In this document: piece by piece, positions 24,667 through 32,339 of the stretch | Layout: every line of letters begins with the position of its first letter | Position numbering within the stretch: position 1 is the stretch's first letter | DNA from: UBA12545 sp051024685 | Lineage (GTDB): Bacteria > Bacillota > DSM-521 > Neomoorellales > Neomoorellaceae | Direction: 5' to 3' | Assembly (NCBI GenBank): GCA_051024685.1 | Contig: JAZHPA010000009.1 | Coordinates: forward strand, 1-64,000 | DNA: 64,000 nt | Position numbers and translations under genes: made by a program | The notes under the pieces: generated by a model | The model's database searches: none | The model's input: only the letters and a program-made list of their open reading frames with translations | What the model was told of the DNA's origin: nothing

Positions 24667-25236
24667 ATGAAGGAATCGTCCATTAAGGAAGTAAAATTGA
24701 GGGAAGTCTCCCGGCAGGGTCTGCAGGCAGTAGATGTGGTCATCATAGCCGTACTGCTGGCGGCAGGAGCTGTCCTGCGCATGATTACCCCGCCCTTTTT
24801 CGGCATCACTCCCAACCTGGTCATCGGTATGTACGTCCTGGCCATCATGCTCCTCAGGCCCCGCTTGGGCCAGGTCCTGGGCATAGGACTGGTGGCCGCC
24901 GCCGTATGCCACTTTACTACTAAATCCCTGCTGCCCTACTTAAATTTCATCAGCGAGCCTGTGGGAGCCCTGGCTACCGCCCTGTTGCTTTATCTTCCCT
25001 TTGATAAGCACCGTCTTCTGTCGGCCGTCAAACCTCTAGTGGTAACCTTTCTGGGTACCTTTGCCAGCGGTTTTACCTACATCAGTATTTTTAAAGCCGC
25101 CACCCTCTTTGTCGCGCTGCCTAAGAATCCGGCCTACACTTACCTTTTGATGGTGGTCCTGGTGACCGGGGTGGTGAATGCCATCCTGGCCCAGATCCTT
25201 TATTTCCCCTTGAAGGAACTTATTAAGAATATGTAA
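24667..25236 (+). CDS. trpP: Tryptophan transporter TrpP-like (ECF S-component)
   Basis: 189 residues with five to six hydrophobic segments. The ITPPFFGITPNLVIGMYVLA segment (about 40-59) matches the TrpP/YhaG family of Firmicutes. It heads an operon with two ABC ATPases and a T-component, so here it is the substrate-binding S-subunit of an ECF importer. AAGGAGG precedes the ATG. The tryptophan assignment is supported by the TRAP-like leader. Confidence 0.82.
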   Translation: MKESSIKEVKLREVSRQGLQAVDVVIIAVLLAAGAVLRMITPPFFGITPNLVIGMYVLAIMLLRPRLGQVLGIGLVAAAVCHFTTKSLLPYLNFISEPVGALATALLLYLPFDKHRLLSAVKPLVVTFLGTFASGFTYISIFKAATLFVALPKNPAYTYLLMVVLVTGVVNAILAQILYFPLKELIKNM

Positions 25237-25269
25237 AGGCAACCGCCACCCCGAAGGCGAGGGCTTAAG

Positions 25270-26133
25270 ATGGATCCTATAATTTGTGTAGAAAACTTTA
25301 CATTTTACTACGGTGAAAGCCGGGTACCGGCCCTGGCGGACCTCAACCTGGTAGTCCGGCGGGGGGAGTTTCTGGGGGTTACCGGCCCCACCGGGGCGGG
25401 CAAAACCACCCTGGCCCTGGCCTTAAACGGCGTCATCCCCCACTTCCAGGGGGGCCGGTGGGCCGGGCAGGTAACGGTGGCCGGTTTGGTTACTTCGGAG
25501 ACGACCTGCGCCCGCCTGGCCCAGGTAATCGGTAGCGTCTTCCAAGACCCGGAGGCCCAGTTGGTGGCTGCGGAGGTAGAAGAAGAGCTGGCCTTCGGGC
25601 TGGAAAACTGGGGCTTTCCCCGGGAGGAAATGCTCCGGCGCATCGACGAAGCCCTAACCATGGTGGGCATCCGGGAATTGCGCCACCGGAGCCTGAAGGA
25701 GCTGTCGGGCGGCCAGAAGCAGAAGGTGGCCATTGCCGCCGCCGTAGCCCTGCGGCCTGCCGTCCTGGTACTGGATGAACCCACTTCCGAGCTGGACCCC
25801 CAGGGCACCCTGGAAGTCATGGAAGTGCTGCGTCTGCTGAACCGGGACCACCATATCACCATCGTCCTCCTCGAGCAAAAACTGGCTGCGATGGCCCCCT
25901 ACATCTCCCGGCTTGTCTGCCTGCATAAAGGCCGGATAGTAGCCGACGCCGCCCCGCGCCAGATTTTTCGCCAGGAAAAATTGCTCCATGAGTTGGGGGT
26001 AGAGGAGCCGCCGGTAACTACCTTTTTTCGTCTGTTGCGCAGAGCGGGTCTCTACTTTAAAGACCTACCCCTGACCGTGGAGGAAGCCCAGGGGGAACTG
26101 GCGCAACTCCTGAGTAAGGAGAGAATACCATGA
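25270..26133 (+). CDS. ECF transporter ATPase 1
   Basis: 287 residues with Walker A GPTGAGKTT, signature LSGGQKQKVAIAAA and Walker B VLVLDEPTSELD, and a Q-loop FQDPEAQL typical of ECF ATPases. The C-terminal 60 residues extend past the ABC core. Its stop overlaps the next ATG (ATGA). With the second ATPase and the T-component it powers tryptophan uptake and possibly also BioY. Confidence 0.92.
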   Translation: MDPIICVENFTFYYGESRVPALADLNLVVRRGEFLGVTGPTGAGKTTLALALNGVIPHFQGGRWAGQVTVAGLVTSETTCARLAQVIGSVFQDPEAQLVAAEVEEELAFGLENWGFPREEMLRRIDEALTMVGIRELRHRSLKELSGGQKQKVAIAAAVALRPAVLVLDEPTSELDPQGTLEVMEVLRLLNRDHHITIVLLEQKLAAMAPYISRLVCLHKGRIVADAAPRQIFRQEKLLHELGVEEPPVTTFFRLLRRAGLYFKDLPLTVEEAQGELAQLLSKERIP

Positions 26134-26975
26134 TCCGGGCCGAAAACTTGGGTTTCACTTATCCTAATGGCCTTCAGGTCCTGCAGGATATTTCTTTTCG
26201 TATAAAAAAGGGAGAGTTTGTAGCCTTAATCGGGCGTAACGGTTCCGGCAAAACCACCCTACTGAAACACTTTAACGGCCTCCTTAAGCCCACGTCGGGC
26301 CGGCTTTTGATCGCCGGGCTGGACACTGCCCGGGCCAAAGTGGCCGAGCTGGCCCGCAAAGTAGGTTTTTTGTTCCAGAACCCCGACCATCAGATTTTCC
26401 TGCCCACGGTAGCCGATGAAATTGCTTTTGGCCCCAAGAACCTGGGACTCAAGGGCAAGGAAATCGAGGCGCGGGTGGAAGAAGCTGCTGCCCAGGTGGG
26501 TTTAACGGACTGCCTGGACGCCAGCCCTTTGAAGCTGGGTAAGGGACAGCGCCAGAGGGTGGCCCTGGCCTCTGTCCTGGCCATGCGGCCCGACATCCTG
26601 GTCCTGGACGAACCCACCACCGGCCAGGATTACCGCCAAGCCCGGGAAATAATGGAAATAATAAAGGGGCTGCATCGAAAGGGGCATACCATAGTACTGG
26701 TGACCCACGATATGGAGATAGTAGCCCGCTATGCAGAAAGGGCTTTGGTTTTGGGGGAAGGAAGGCTCTTACTGGAGGGGCCATTGACCGAAGTGTTCTC
26801 CCGGGAAGACGTCCTGGCCAGGGCCGGTCTCTTACCCCCTTCCATAGTGAGGCTGATTAAGCCTTACCGGGAGGCGGGGCTTTTCCGGGACGTGCTTACT
26901 CCGGAGGATCTCTGCCGGGAAATTACCCTTATGTTGAGGGGTGAGGCCCATGTCGCCCGTATCCTTCCTGCATGA
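26130..26975 (+). CDS. ECF transporter ATPase 2, altered signature
   Basis: 281 residues. Walker A GRNGSGKTT, Q-loop FQNPDHQIF and Walker B ILVLDEPTTGQD are normal, but the signature reads LGKGQRQRVALAS instead of LSGGQ. Such a change in one of two ATPases usually leaves one asymmetric active site in the heterodimer. It overlaps both neighbours, so all four genes are translated as a unit. Confidence 0.9.
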   Translation: MIRAENLGFTYPNGLQVLQDISFRIKKGEFVALIGRNGSGKTTLLKHFNGLLKPTSGRLLIAGLDTARAKVAELARKVGFLFQNPDHQIFLPTVADEIAFGPKNLGLKGKEIEARVEEAAAQVGLTDCLDASPLKLGKGQRQRVALASVLAMRPDILVLDEPTTGQDYRQAREIMEIIKGLHRKGHTIVLVTHDMEIVARYAERALVLGEGRLLLEGPLTEVFSREDVLARAGLLPPSIVRLIKPYREAGLFRDVLTPEDLCREITLMLRGEAHVARILPA

Positions 26976-27696
26976 TCTTAATCCTTTAACCAAGATGGCC
27001 TGGTCCCTGGCCGTGGTGACTGCCGCCTTCTTTTTGAAGGGGCCCCTCCCTCTGTTCCTCCTGTTGGCTTCGGTCCTGGCCGTGGCCTGGGCCGGAAAAG
27101 TGCTCCGGAAGGTGTGGCCGGCCCTCCGGGGACTGGCCTTTTTGGCCGCCCTCTTCTTCCTGTTCCAGGTCTTCCTCATTCAGGAAGGAGATACGGTGCT
27201 TACCCTCCTTCCCGGCACCGGATTCGGCCGGGTAACCGATGTAGGGCTTTACTCGTGTACCGTGCTGGCCCTCAGAATGCTGGCCATGACTTCCACCATA
27301 CCGATACTCCTCGCCACCACCAACCCCAAGGACATGGTGGTGGTCTTTGTGGAAAAGTTAAAGGTGCCGTACCTTTATGCCTTCATGCTGGTTACTTCTT
27401 TGCGCTTTATCCCGACCCTCCAGGAGCAACTGGAGCTCATCCTCCAGGCCCAGCGCGCCCGGGGCCGCGACCTGGACGGGAACAATTTTATTAAGAAATT
27501 AAAGGCCATTGCCCCGGTAGCCCTTCCCCTGCTCCTCGTCTCCGTCCAGCGGGCCCGGACCCTGGCCATCTCCCTGGAAACCCGGGGCTTCGGCAGCGGC
27601 CCGCGCACTCACCTGCGGTCTATCGACTTCCGGCCTGCAGATATAGCAGTCATTGCCTTTTGCACTTTACTCACTTTCCTGCTGATCCTCATATAA
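26950..27696 (+). CDS. ECF transporter T-component
   Basis: About 248 residues with five or so hydrophobic segments. The two coupling motifs are visible as AQRARG and LETRGFG. EcfT links the S-component to the ATPases. ATG at 26950 is preferred over a GTG nine bases earlier; its GAGGGG ribosome site lies inside the preceding gene. Confidence 0.9.
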   Translation: MSPVSFLHDLNPLTKMAWSLAVVTAAFFLKGPLPLFLLLASVLAVAWAGKVLRKVWPALRGLAFLAALFFLFQVFLIQEGDTVLTLLPGTGFGRVTDVGLYSCTVLALRMLAMTSTIPILLATTNPKDMVVVFVEKLKVPYLYAFMLVTSLRFIPTLQEQLELILQAQRARGRDLDGNNFIKKLKAIAPVALPLLLVSVQRARTLAISLETRGFGSGPRTHLRSIDFRPADIAVIAFCTLLTFLLILI

Positions 27697-27717
27697 GTCC
27701 TTATATAAGCTGTTCTC

Positions 27718-27756
27718 CACCGACCGCTGCCCTCGCCGGCAGCGGTCGGTGTTTTG
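27718..27756 (+). terminator. Terminator of the trpP-ecf operon
   Basis: A perfect 14-bp stem (CACCGACCGCTGCC with GGCAGCGGTCGGTG) followed by TTTT. Confidence 0.93.
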
Positions 27757-27822
27757 GGGATTGCCCATCCGGTAATATTGGTCGGGCAACTTTGCATCAT
27801 TTGGCAGGAGAAAACTTTTTTC

Positions 27823-27829
27823 TGTCGAA
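27823..27829 (+). promoter_or_regulatory. Spo0A-box-like site before the agr locus
   Basis: TGTCGAA matches the core Spo0A box exactly and lies 58 bases before the first agr-locus gene. A second near match (TGTCGAG) is at about 27867. The region also has a 9-bp inverted repeat (CTTTTTTCT with AGAAAAAAG). A 7-base match alone is weak evidence. Confidence 0.35.
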
Positions 27830-27886
27830 TTGAACTTTCTAGTAAGAAAAAAGCAGAAATAACCAGCTGTCGAGGTAACTACTTAC

Positions 27887-28357
27887 ATGGTCCAAGAATC
27901 CTTCCCTGCTGTTTTGTACGCTTTGCTTCTCCAGGACTTACCCGAAAGCCTTCTCATGGCTATGGTAGTGTTCAGCCTCTTAAACTTGAGCATCTGGGAC
28001 AGGAGGATCCTGTTCGTCGGCATCCTGCAAACCCTTACCAACCTGGTGCGCATTCTACCCATTGCTTTCGGCATGCATTCAGTCATTTTACTTCTCTCTA
28101 TATCTATCTATACCCGGCTTTTCACCCGAGCCCAGTTGAGCAAAATATTCCTCTCCGCTTTAGTTTGCTTCGCCCTCATTGTTACCACTGAATTGATATA
28201 TGTCCGGCCTCTTTTAAGCTTCACCGGGCTGCAGTATGAAGAGGTATTTGCCAATCCTTTCTTAAGGGCGGCCTTCGCCCTTCCTGATATGATAGTCCTG
28301 CTGGCTGTGGCGTTGGGCAAAAATTATTACAACCGCAAGAGGGGATTGACATGCTGA
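27887..28357 (+). CDS. AgrC-sensor-like membrane protein without kinase
   Basis: 156 residues, nearly all in about five membrane segments, with a short charged tail (KNYYNRKR). It is encoded directly before agrB, overlapping it by seven bases. The size and topology suit the peptide-sensing membrane part of AgrC-type receptors, but there is no DHp or ATPase domain. I infer a stand-alone receptor or a peptide-handling accessory; sequence identity to a named family is not clear to me. Confidence 0.6.
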   Translation: MVQESFPAVLYALLLQDLPESLLMAMVVFSLLNLSIWDRRILFVGILQTLTNLVRILPIAFGMHSVILLLSISIYTRLFTRAQLSKIFLSALVCFALIVTTELIYVRPLLSFTGLQYEEVFANPFLRAAFALPDMIVLLAVALGKNYYNRKRGLTC

Positions 28358-28977
28358 AGTTTAACCTAACGCGGCCGGCTGCCGCCTATCTGAAAGAAAA
28401 GCTCCAGCTAACCCCCGAGCAAGAGGAAATTGCCCTTTACGGCCTGCAAACCATTGTTTATCCCCTCACCGGCCTTCTGGGTATCATCCTGGTAGGCTGG
28501 CTCTGGGGCTGCCTCGGGACCACCCTGGTCGCCGCCTTTGGGGCTGCTTTTCTGCGCCTGTGGTCCGGCGGTGCCCACAGCCGTTCTCCCCTCACCTGCA
28601 CCCTGGTAGGTATGGCAGTTTTCCCCTCCATGGGTAAGATAGCCGACCTGGCAGCACCCGCCACGACGGTCCCCGTCCTGCATCTGGTCCTGGCGGCGGG
28701 TTTGGCGGTGTGCCTGTCTACCGTTTACCGGCTGGCCCCCGTGGATTCCCCGGCTAAACCCATCCTTTCGGCGGATTACCGCCGGAACATGCGCCGCCTG
28801 TCAGTAGCAGCCGTCCTCCTTATCACCGCTACCCAGGTCGCCCTTTTAAAAGCCGGGGCCCTCAACCTGGTCTTGGCCTTGAGCCTGGGTCTATGGTGGC
28901 AAACCTTTTCGTTGACAAGGGCGGGTCACAGGTTTGCCGCTTCCGTAGACAAGCTAAGTTCATTACCAAGGAGGTAG
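28351..28977 (+). CDS. agrB: AgrB-family peptide-processing membrane endopeptidase
   Basis: 208 residues. Arg69, His76 and Cys83 in the block FLRLWSGGAHSRSPLTC correspond almost exactly to the conserved Arg70, His77 and Cys84 of staphylococcal AgrB. AgrB removes the C-terminal tail of the AgrD precursor and closes the thiolactone. Several membrane segments follow, with KPI after a D (VDSPAKPI), another family mark. AGAGGGG precedes the ATG. Confidence 0.9.
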   Translation: MLKFNLTRPAAAYLKEKLQLTPEQEEIALYGLQTIVYPLTGLLGIILVGWLWGCLGTTLVAAFGAAFLRLWSGGAHSRSPLTCTLVGMAVFPSMGKIADLAAPATTVPVLHLVLAAGLAVCLSTVYRLAPVDSPAKPILSADYRRNMRRLSVAAVLLITATQVALLKAGALNLVLALSLGLWWQTFSLTRAGHRFAASVDKLSSLPRR

Positions 28978-28982
28978 AGAGG

Positions 28983-29114
28983 ATGAAAAAGTTATTTTAT
29001 CGCCTGCTGCCGGCTGCCTTCAGCTTGCTGGCCTTAGCGGCAGCCATCGGAGTCAAGCCGGCTTGTCTTTGGGCATGGCATCAACCCGAAGTACCCAAGT
29101 CCCTGCTTAAGTAG
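28983..29114 (+). CDS. agrD: AgrD-like cyclic lactone autoinducer precursor
   Basis: 43 residues, too short for most gene finders, with AAGGAGG upstream and five bases after agrB. An amphipathic leader (MKKLFYRLLPAAFSLLALAA) is followed by Cys28 and the tail HQPEVPKSLLK. This tail aligns with the staphylococcal AgrD tail DEPKVPKSL. By that alignment cleavage falls after Trp32, giving a five-residue ring C-L-W-A-W closed between Cys28 and the Trp32 carboxylate, with an uncertain N-terminal extension. Confidence 0.9.
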   Translation: MKKLFYRLLPAAFSLLALAAAIGVKPACLWAWHQPEVPKSLLK

Positions 29115-29126
29115 ATTGGTTCGGGT

Positions 29127-29151
29127 GCCGGGGAACCCGCCCTTCCCCGGC
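29127..29151 (+). other. Hairpin between agrD and the GGDEF/HD-GYP gene
   Basis: GCCGGGG pairs with CCCCGGC around an 11-base loop, and a second GGGG/CCCC hairpin follows. There is no T run, so this is not a clear terminator. It could limit read-through or stabilise the agr message. Confidence 0.4.
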
Positions 29152-29244
29152 GTCCAAAGTTGGGGTCCATGGCCCCGGATTGGGCATGAACGGTCAGGGG
29201 AGGAGGAGTGAAGGCCCTTATCTCGAGGGACGGGAGAATCGTAG

Positions 29245-30948
29245 ATGCGGAAATGGGAAGAGAGAAGATCTGAAGAAATATCGGAATACATTCTGGTGAC
29301 CCATATTGTAAGCCTCTTGATTTTTTTAATGATTGTTTTCAGCTTTTATAATCTCCCGTTGGGCTTCCGTTTTCCTGTATTCTTAACATTTCTTGCCAGT
29401 CTATCTGCCATTGCCATCATCGGATATACTGTTGGGAGGCTTCTCCCGACGATTACCTTCCTGAGCCACCCCCATGTGGGTGAAATCTTACTCCTGGCCA
29501 TCATTTTCCCCGTAACCTTTGCCTTTCTTGGGTATAGCCATAATTTCTCCGGCGCCAAGGTCCTAGTCCTGGTCCCCATCATTATTACCGCCACCAGCTT
29601 CGGAAAGGTTGCCGGGACGGTGGGGGCCGTCGTGGCCTGCGTCCTCCTCTTTTTCCTGGATTATAGACTTTACGGCTCCTTGCCCGCCGAGGTCTTCCAG
29701 GCCGACAGTATTTTAGCCGGGGTGATATTGCTGCTGGCCTGGCTGGTGGGCGGCTTGATGGAGGTGGAGAGGAAAACCCAGCAGGAGCTGCTGCGGCTGG
29801 CCGATTACGATCAATTGACCGGCCTGTACAACCACCGTTATTTGCAGGAAAAGCTGGCCGTGTGGGTACAGGAGGCGGCGAGAGATAACCTTCCTCTATC
29901 CCTGGTCTTACTGGACATCGACCAGTTCAAGTATTTCAACACCGTTTACGGCTATCACAAGGGAGACCAAATTTTGGCTTCCTTGGGCCGGTTGCTGCAA
30001 GAGGAGGTGAGGGAACCCTCTTATGCTGCCCGTTACGGCAACGACGAATTCGCCCTGGTCTTGCCCGGCCGGGGAAAGGGCCAGGCTGCGGAGGCGGCCT
30101 GCCGCCTAAAAATAAAACTGACGGAGGAGGCTACCCGCACTTTGGTGGGAAGTAAAGGAACGCCGCCTTTTAAGCCCTTTACCCTTTCGGTCGGTTTGGC
30201 CACTTATCCCGCCGACGGTGACGAGGCGCTGGGCCTCATCCGGGCGGCGGAAAACGACCTGTTCAGGGCCAAGTACTCCCGGGATAAAAACTATCTTTAC
30301 CATTCTATTATTAGCGAGATCAGTGCGATGAAAGTGAAAGAAGCTTTCCCTACTCTGCAAGTCCTGGTAGCCCTGATCAATATGAAGGACCGCTACACCT
30401 TTGGCCACTCGGAAAGGGTTATGTCCTATGCCCTGGCCCTGGCGGAAAAATTGCCCCTTTCCGAGGAAGAAAGGGATACTCTGCGTTACGGGGCTTACTT
30501 ACACGACCTGGGCAAGATCGAAGTTGATAGTTCCGTTCTCACCAAAACAGGACCCCTAAACCAGGAAGAACGTGAGGCTATGAAAAACCATACGATATGG
30601 GGGGCAGAAATGGTGAAACCTTTAGTATTTTTCCAGGAAATATCACAGATCCTCCGTTCTCACCATGAAAACTACGACGGGTCCGGCTACCCCGATGGTT
30701 TACGAGGGGAAGAAATCCCTCTTCTGGCCCGCATTGTGCGCCTAGCCGACAGCTTTGATGCCATGACCACCGACCGCCCCTACCGTCAAGCCCTGTCCTT
30801 TGAACAAGCCAGCCGGGAATTGCTGAGGCGCAGCGGAACTTACTACGACCCTTCTCTAATTCACCCCTTTCTGGAGGCGGTAAAAGAAGTATATGAGAGG
30901 CAATCGGGTAGGGCCGGTGGAGAGAGTTCAGACTCCGCCGCCCTTTAA
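29245..30948 (+). CDS. Membrane GGDEF (degenerate) - HD-GYP protein
   Basis: 567 residues. Five or six membrane segments (about 15-175) precede a GGDEF-like domain whose active-site loop reads GNDEF (RYGNDEFALVLP), one Gly replaced by Asn. The fused C-terminal HD-GYP domain has HDLGKIEVD and HHENYDGSGYPDGL, both intact. I expect c-di-GMP hydrolysis, with the GGDEF part perhaps regulatory. It is encoded 130 bases after agrD on the same strand, in the place where agrC/agrA would usually be. Confidence 0.9.
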   Translation: MRKWEERRSEEISEYILVTHIVSLLIFLMIVFSFYNLPLGFRFPVFLTFLASLSAIAIIGYTVGRLLPTITFLSHPHVGEILLLAIIFPVTFAFLGYSHNFSGAKVLVLVPIIITATSFGKVAGTVGAVVACVLLFFLDYRLYGSLPAEVFQADSILAGVILLLAWLVGGLMEVERKTQQELLRLADYDQLTGLYNHRYLQEKLAVWVQEAARDNLPLSLVLLDIDQFKYFNTVYGYHKGDQILASLGRLLQEEVREPSYAARYGNDEFALVLPGRGKGQAAEAACRLKIKLTEEATRTLVGSKGTPPFKPFTLSVGLATYPADGDEALGLIRAAENDLFRAKYSRDKNYLYHSIISEISAMKVKEAFPTLQVLVALINMKDRYTFGHSERVMSYALALAEKLPLSEEERDTLRYGAYLHDLGKIEVDSSVLTKTGPLNQEEREAMKNHTIWGAEMVKPLVFFQEISQILRSHHENYDGSGYPDGLRGEEIPLLARIVRLADSFDAMTTDRPYRQALSFEQASRELLRRSGTYYDPSLIHPFLEAVKEVYERQSGRAGGESSDSAAL

Positions 30949-31710
30949 AAGACGTGCGAAGGTCAAGAAGCCCGTATGACCCACCATGCGGTGTTGAGGC
31001 CTGATAGCCCGGCCTTCTATATGCCAGCCCCGGAGCATTACCTCCAGGGTTTCAATTAGGGCAAAAGACCCTGTCCCCCGCAAGACATTGACGAAACGGC
31101 CCACCTGGAGTATGGAAGGAAGGTAAGAACACAGGATGCCCCCGGGAAGGAGAGCCCGGCAAACCGTTTCTACTGCCCGCCAGGGCTCCGGCACATCTAG
31201 CAGAACCCGGTCAAAATCCGCGTCTATACTTTGGGGATCGTAGATGTCTCCCGTCCGGAGTTCCAGAAAGGGAGGTAAGTGGCCGAAGTAGCCCCTTATG
31301 TTTTCCGCTGCCCAGTCTAACATATCCTGGCGCAGGTCATAGGCCACTACCCTGCCCTTTTCCCCCACTTGCCGTAAGACGGCCAGCAGGAGTCCTCCGC
31401 TGCCCACACCGCCTACCAGCACCCTGGCACCCGGAAAAATATCTCCCCACAGGAAAATAATGCCTGTATCCTTGGGGTAGATGATGCCGCTCTTGCGGGG
31501 CATGTTCAGCACATAATCGGCCAGGGTGGGAGGAAATACATAGAGCTTCCTGCCGCCTGAAGTCTCCACTATGCTACCGGGTTCCCGGCCTAACACTCTG
31601 TCATGTTCAATGTAACCCCAGTGCGTATGCAGGCGGCCGCCGGAAGTCAGCCGCTCCAGCAAGCAAACGCGATTATCCGTGAAGACGACCCAGTCTCCTT
31701 CGCGAAACAT
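30928..31710 (-). CDS. tRNA (adenine-58-N1)-methyltransferase TrmI-like
   Basis: 260 residues of the TrmI family. The N-terminal small domain carries the GD and YPKD blocks, and the SAM-binding core reads VLVGGVGSGGLLLAVLR, where the usual E-x-G-x-G-S-G loop is slightly changed. DVPEPW and the C-terminal HTGFLTFARL are family marks. It methylates A58 of tRNA, important in thermophiles. It converges with the GGDEF/HD-GYP gene and overlaps its 3' end by 21 bases. Confidence 0.88.
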   Translation of the reverse strand: MFREGDWVVFTDNRVCLLERLTSGGRLHTHWGYIEHDRVLGREPGSIVETSGGRKLYVFPPTLADYVLNMPRKSGIIYPKDTGIIFLWGDIFPGARVLVGGVGSGGLLLAVLRQVGEKGRVVAYDLRQDMLDWAAENIRGYFGHLPPFLELRTGDIYDPQSIDADFDRVLLDVPEPWRAVETVCRALLPGGILCSYLPSILQVGRFVNVLRGTGSFALIETLEVMLRGWHIEGRAIRPQHRMVGHTGFLTFARLLKGGGV

Positions 31711-31818
31711 AAAGCCCTTTCACCTCCCGGTATTGATAAGGAAGTGCTCTAACCAGTCAAAGGTAACCTTCCTCTATGGTAGCATAAATAGTAACCTAAC
31801 ATGCAAGTTAGCAAAAAC

Positions 31819-32081
31819 CTGAGTTATCCCCACTTTTTGCAGGGCAGGCCTGTTTAGGCTTGGAAGCGAGCGACTAAACCTGAGCGGTAGCCAAACTTAG
31901 CGAGGCGAAAGGCGGAGGCAGGCCCGAGGCCATGGATGGCCGAGGCTGGCAACTGAGACAGGAGGTCGAATTTGCCGGGAAGCCTGCCGGAGCCTTGAGC
32001 CAAGCGCTAGTTTGGTCCGCGAGGGAGGCCTTTGCGAGCGAAAGCCAAGCAGGCCTGGGATCAAAACTGGGGATACGTCAG
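31819..32081. mobile_element. MITE, full copy (subfamily a)
   Basis: A 263-bp element from CTGAGTTATCCCC to GGGGATACGTCAG with imperfect terminal inverted repeats that extend inward through CAGGCCTG and AGGCTTGGAAGCGAGCG. A perfect 9-bp target duplication AGCAAAAAC flanks it (31810-31818 and 32082-32090). It is nearly identical, inverted, to the copy at 43197. No open reading frame for a transposase fits inside. Confidence 0.92.
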
Positions 32082-32339
32082 AGCAAAAACCCGTTCCTCC
32101 AAGCTACAGCCCTTTGCCTGCCGTGGACGTGGACAACGCCGGCGTGAACTTTATGTCAAGGAGTAACAAATAAGACTCCGGCAGTCCGGCATTCTGCGGC
32201 CCTGCCATGGATTAATCATAAAACAGGGGCTTATTTTTTCGGCCGCCGCCCACGACTTATGGTAAAAATCTCTTTAAGAAATGGCCCTGGCATGTTACTA
32301 AGAAACATGATAAAATGGTCCCAAAGGATGATTTGAACT

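Noticed and set aside
29115..29244. c-di-AMP (ydaO) riboswitch before the GGDEF/HD-GYP gene
   Set aside because: GCCGGGGAACCC resembles part of that class, but here it only forms a simple hairpin and the other conserved parts are absent.
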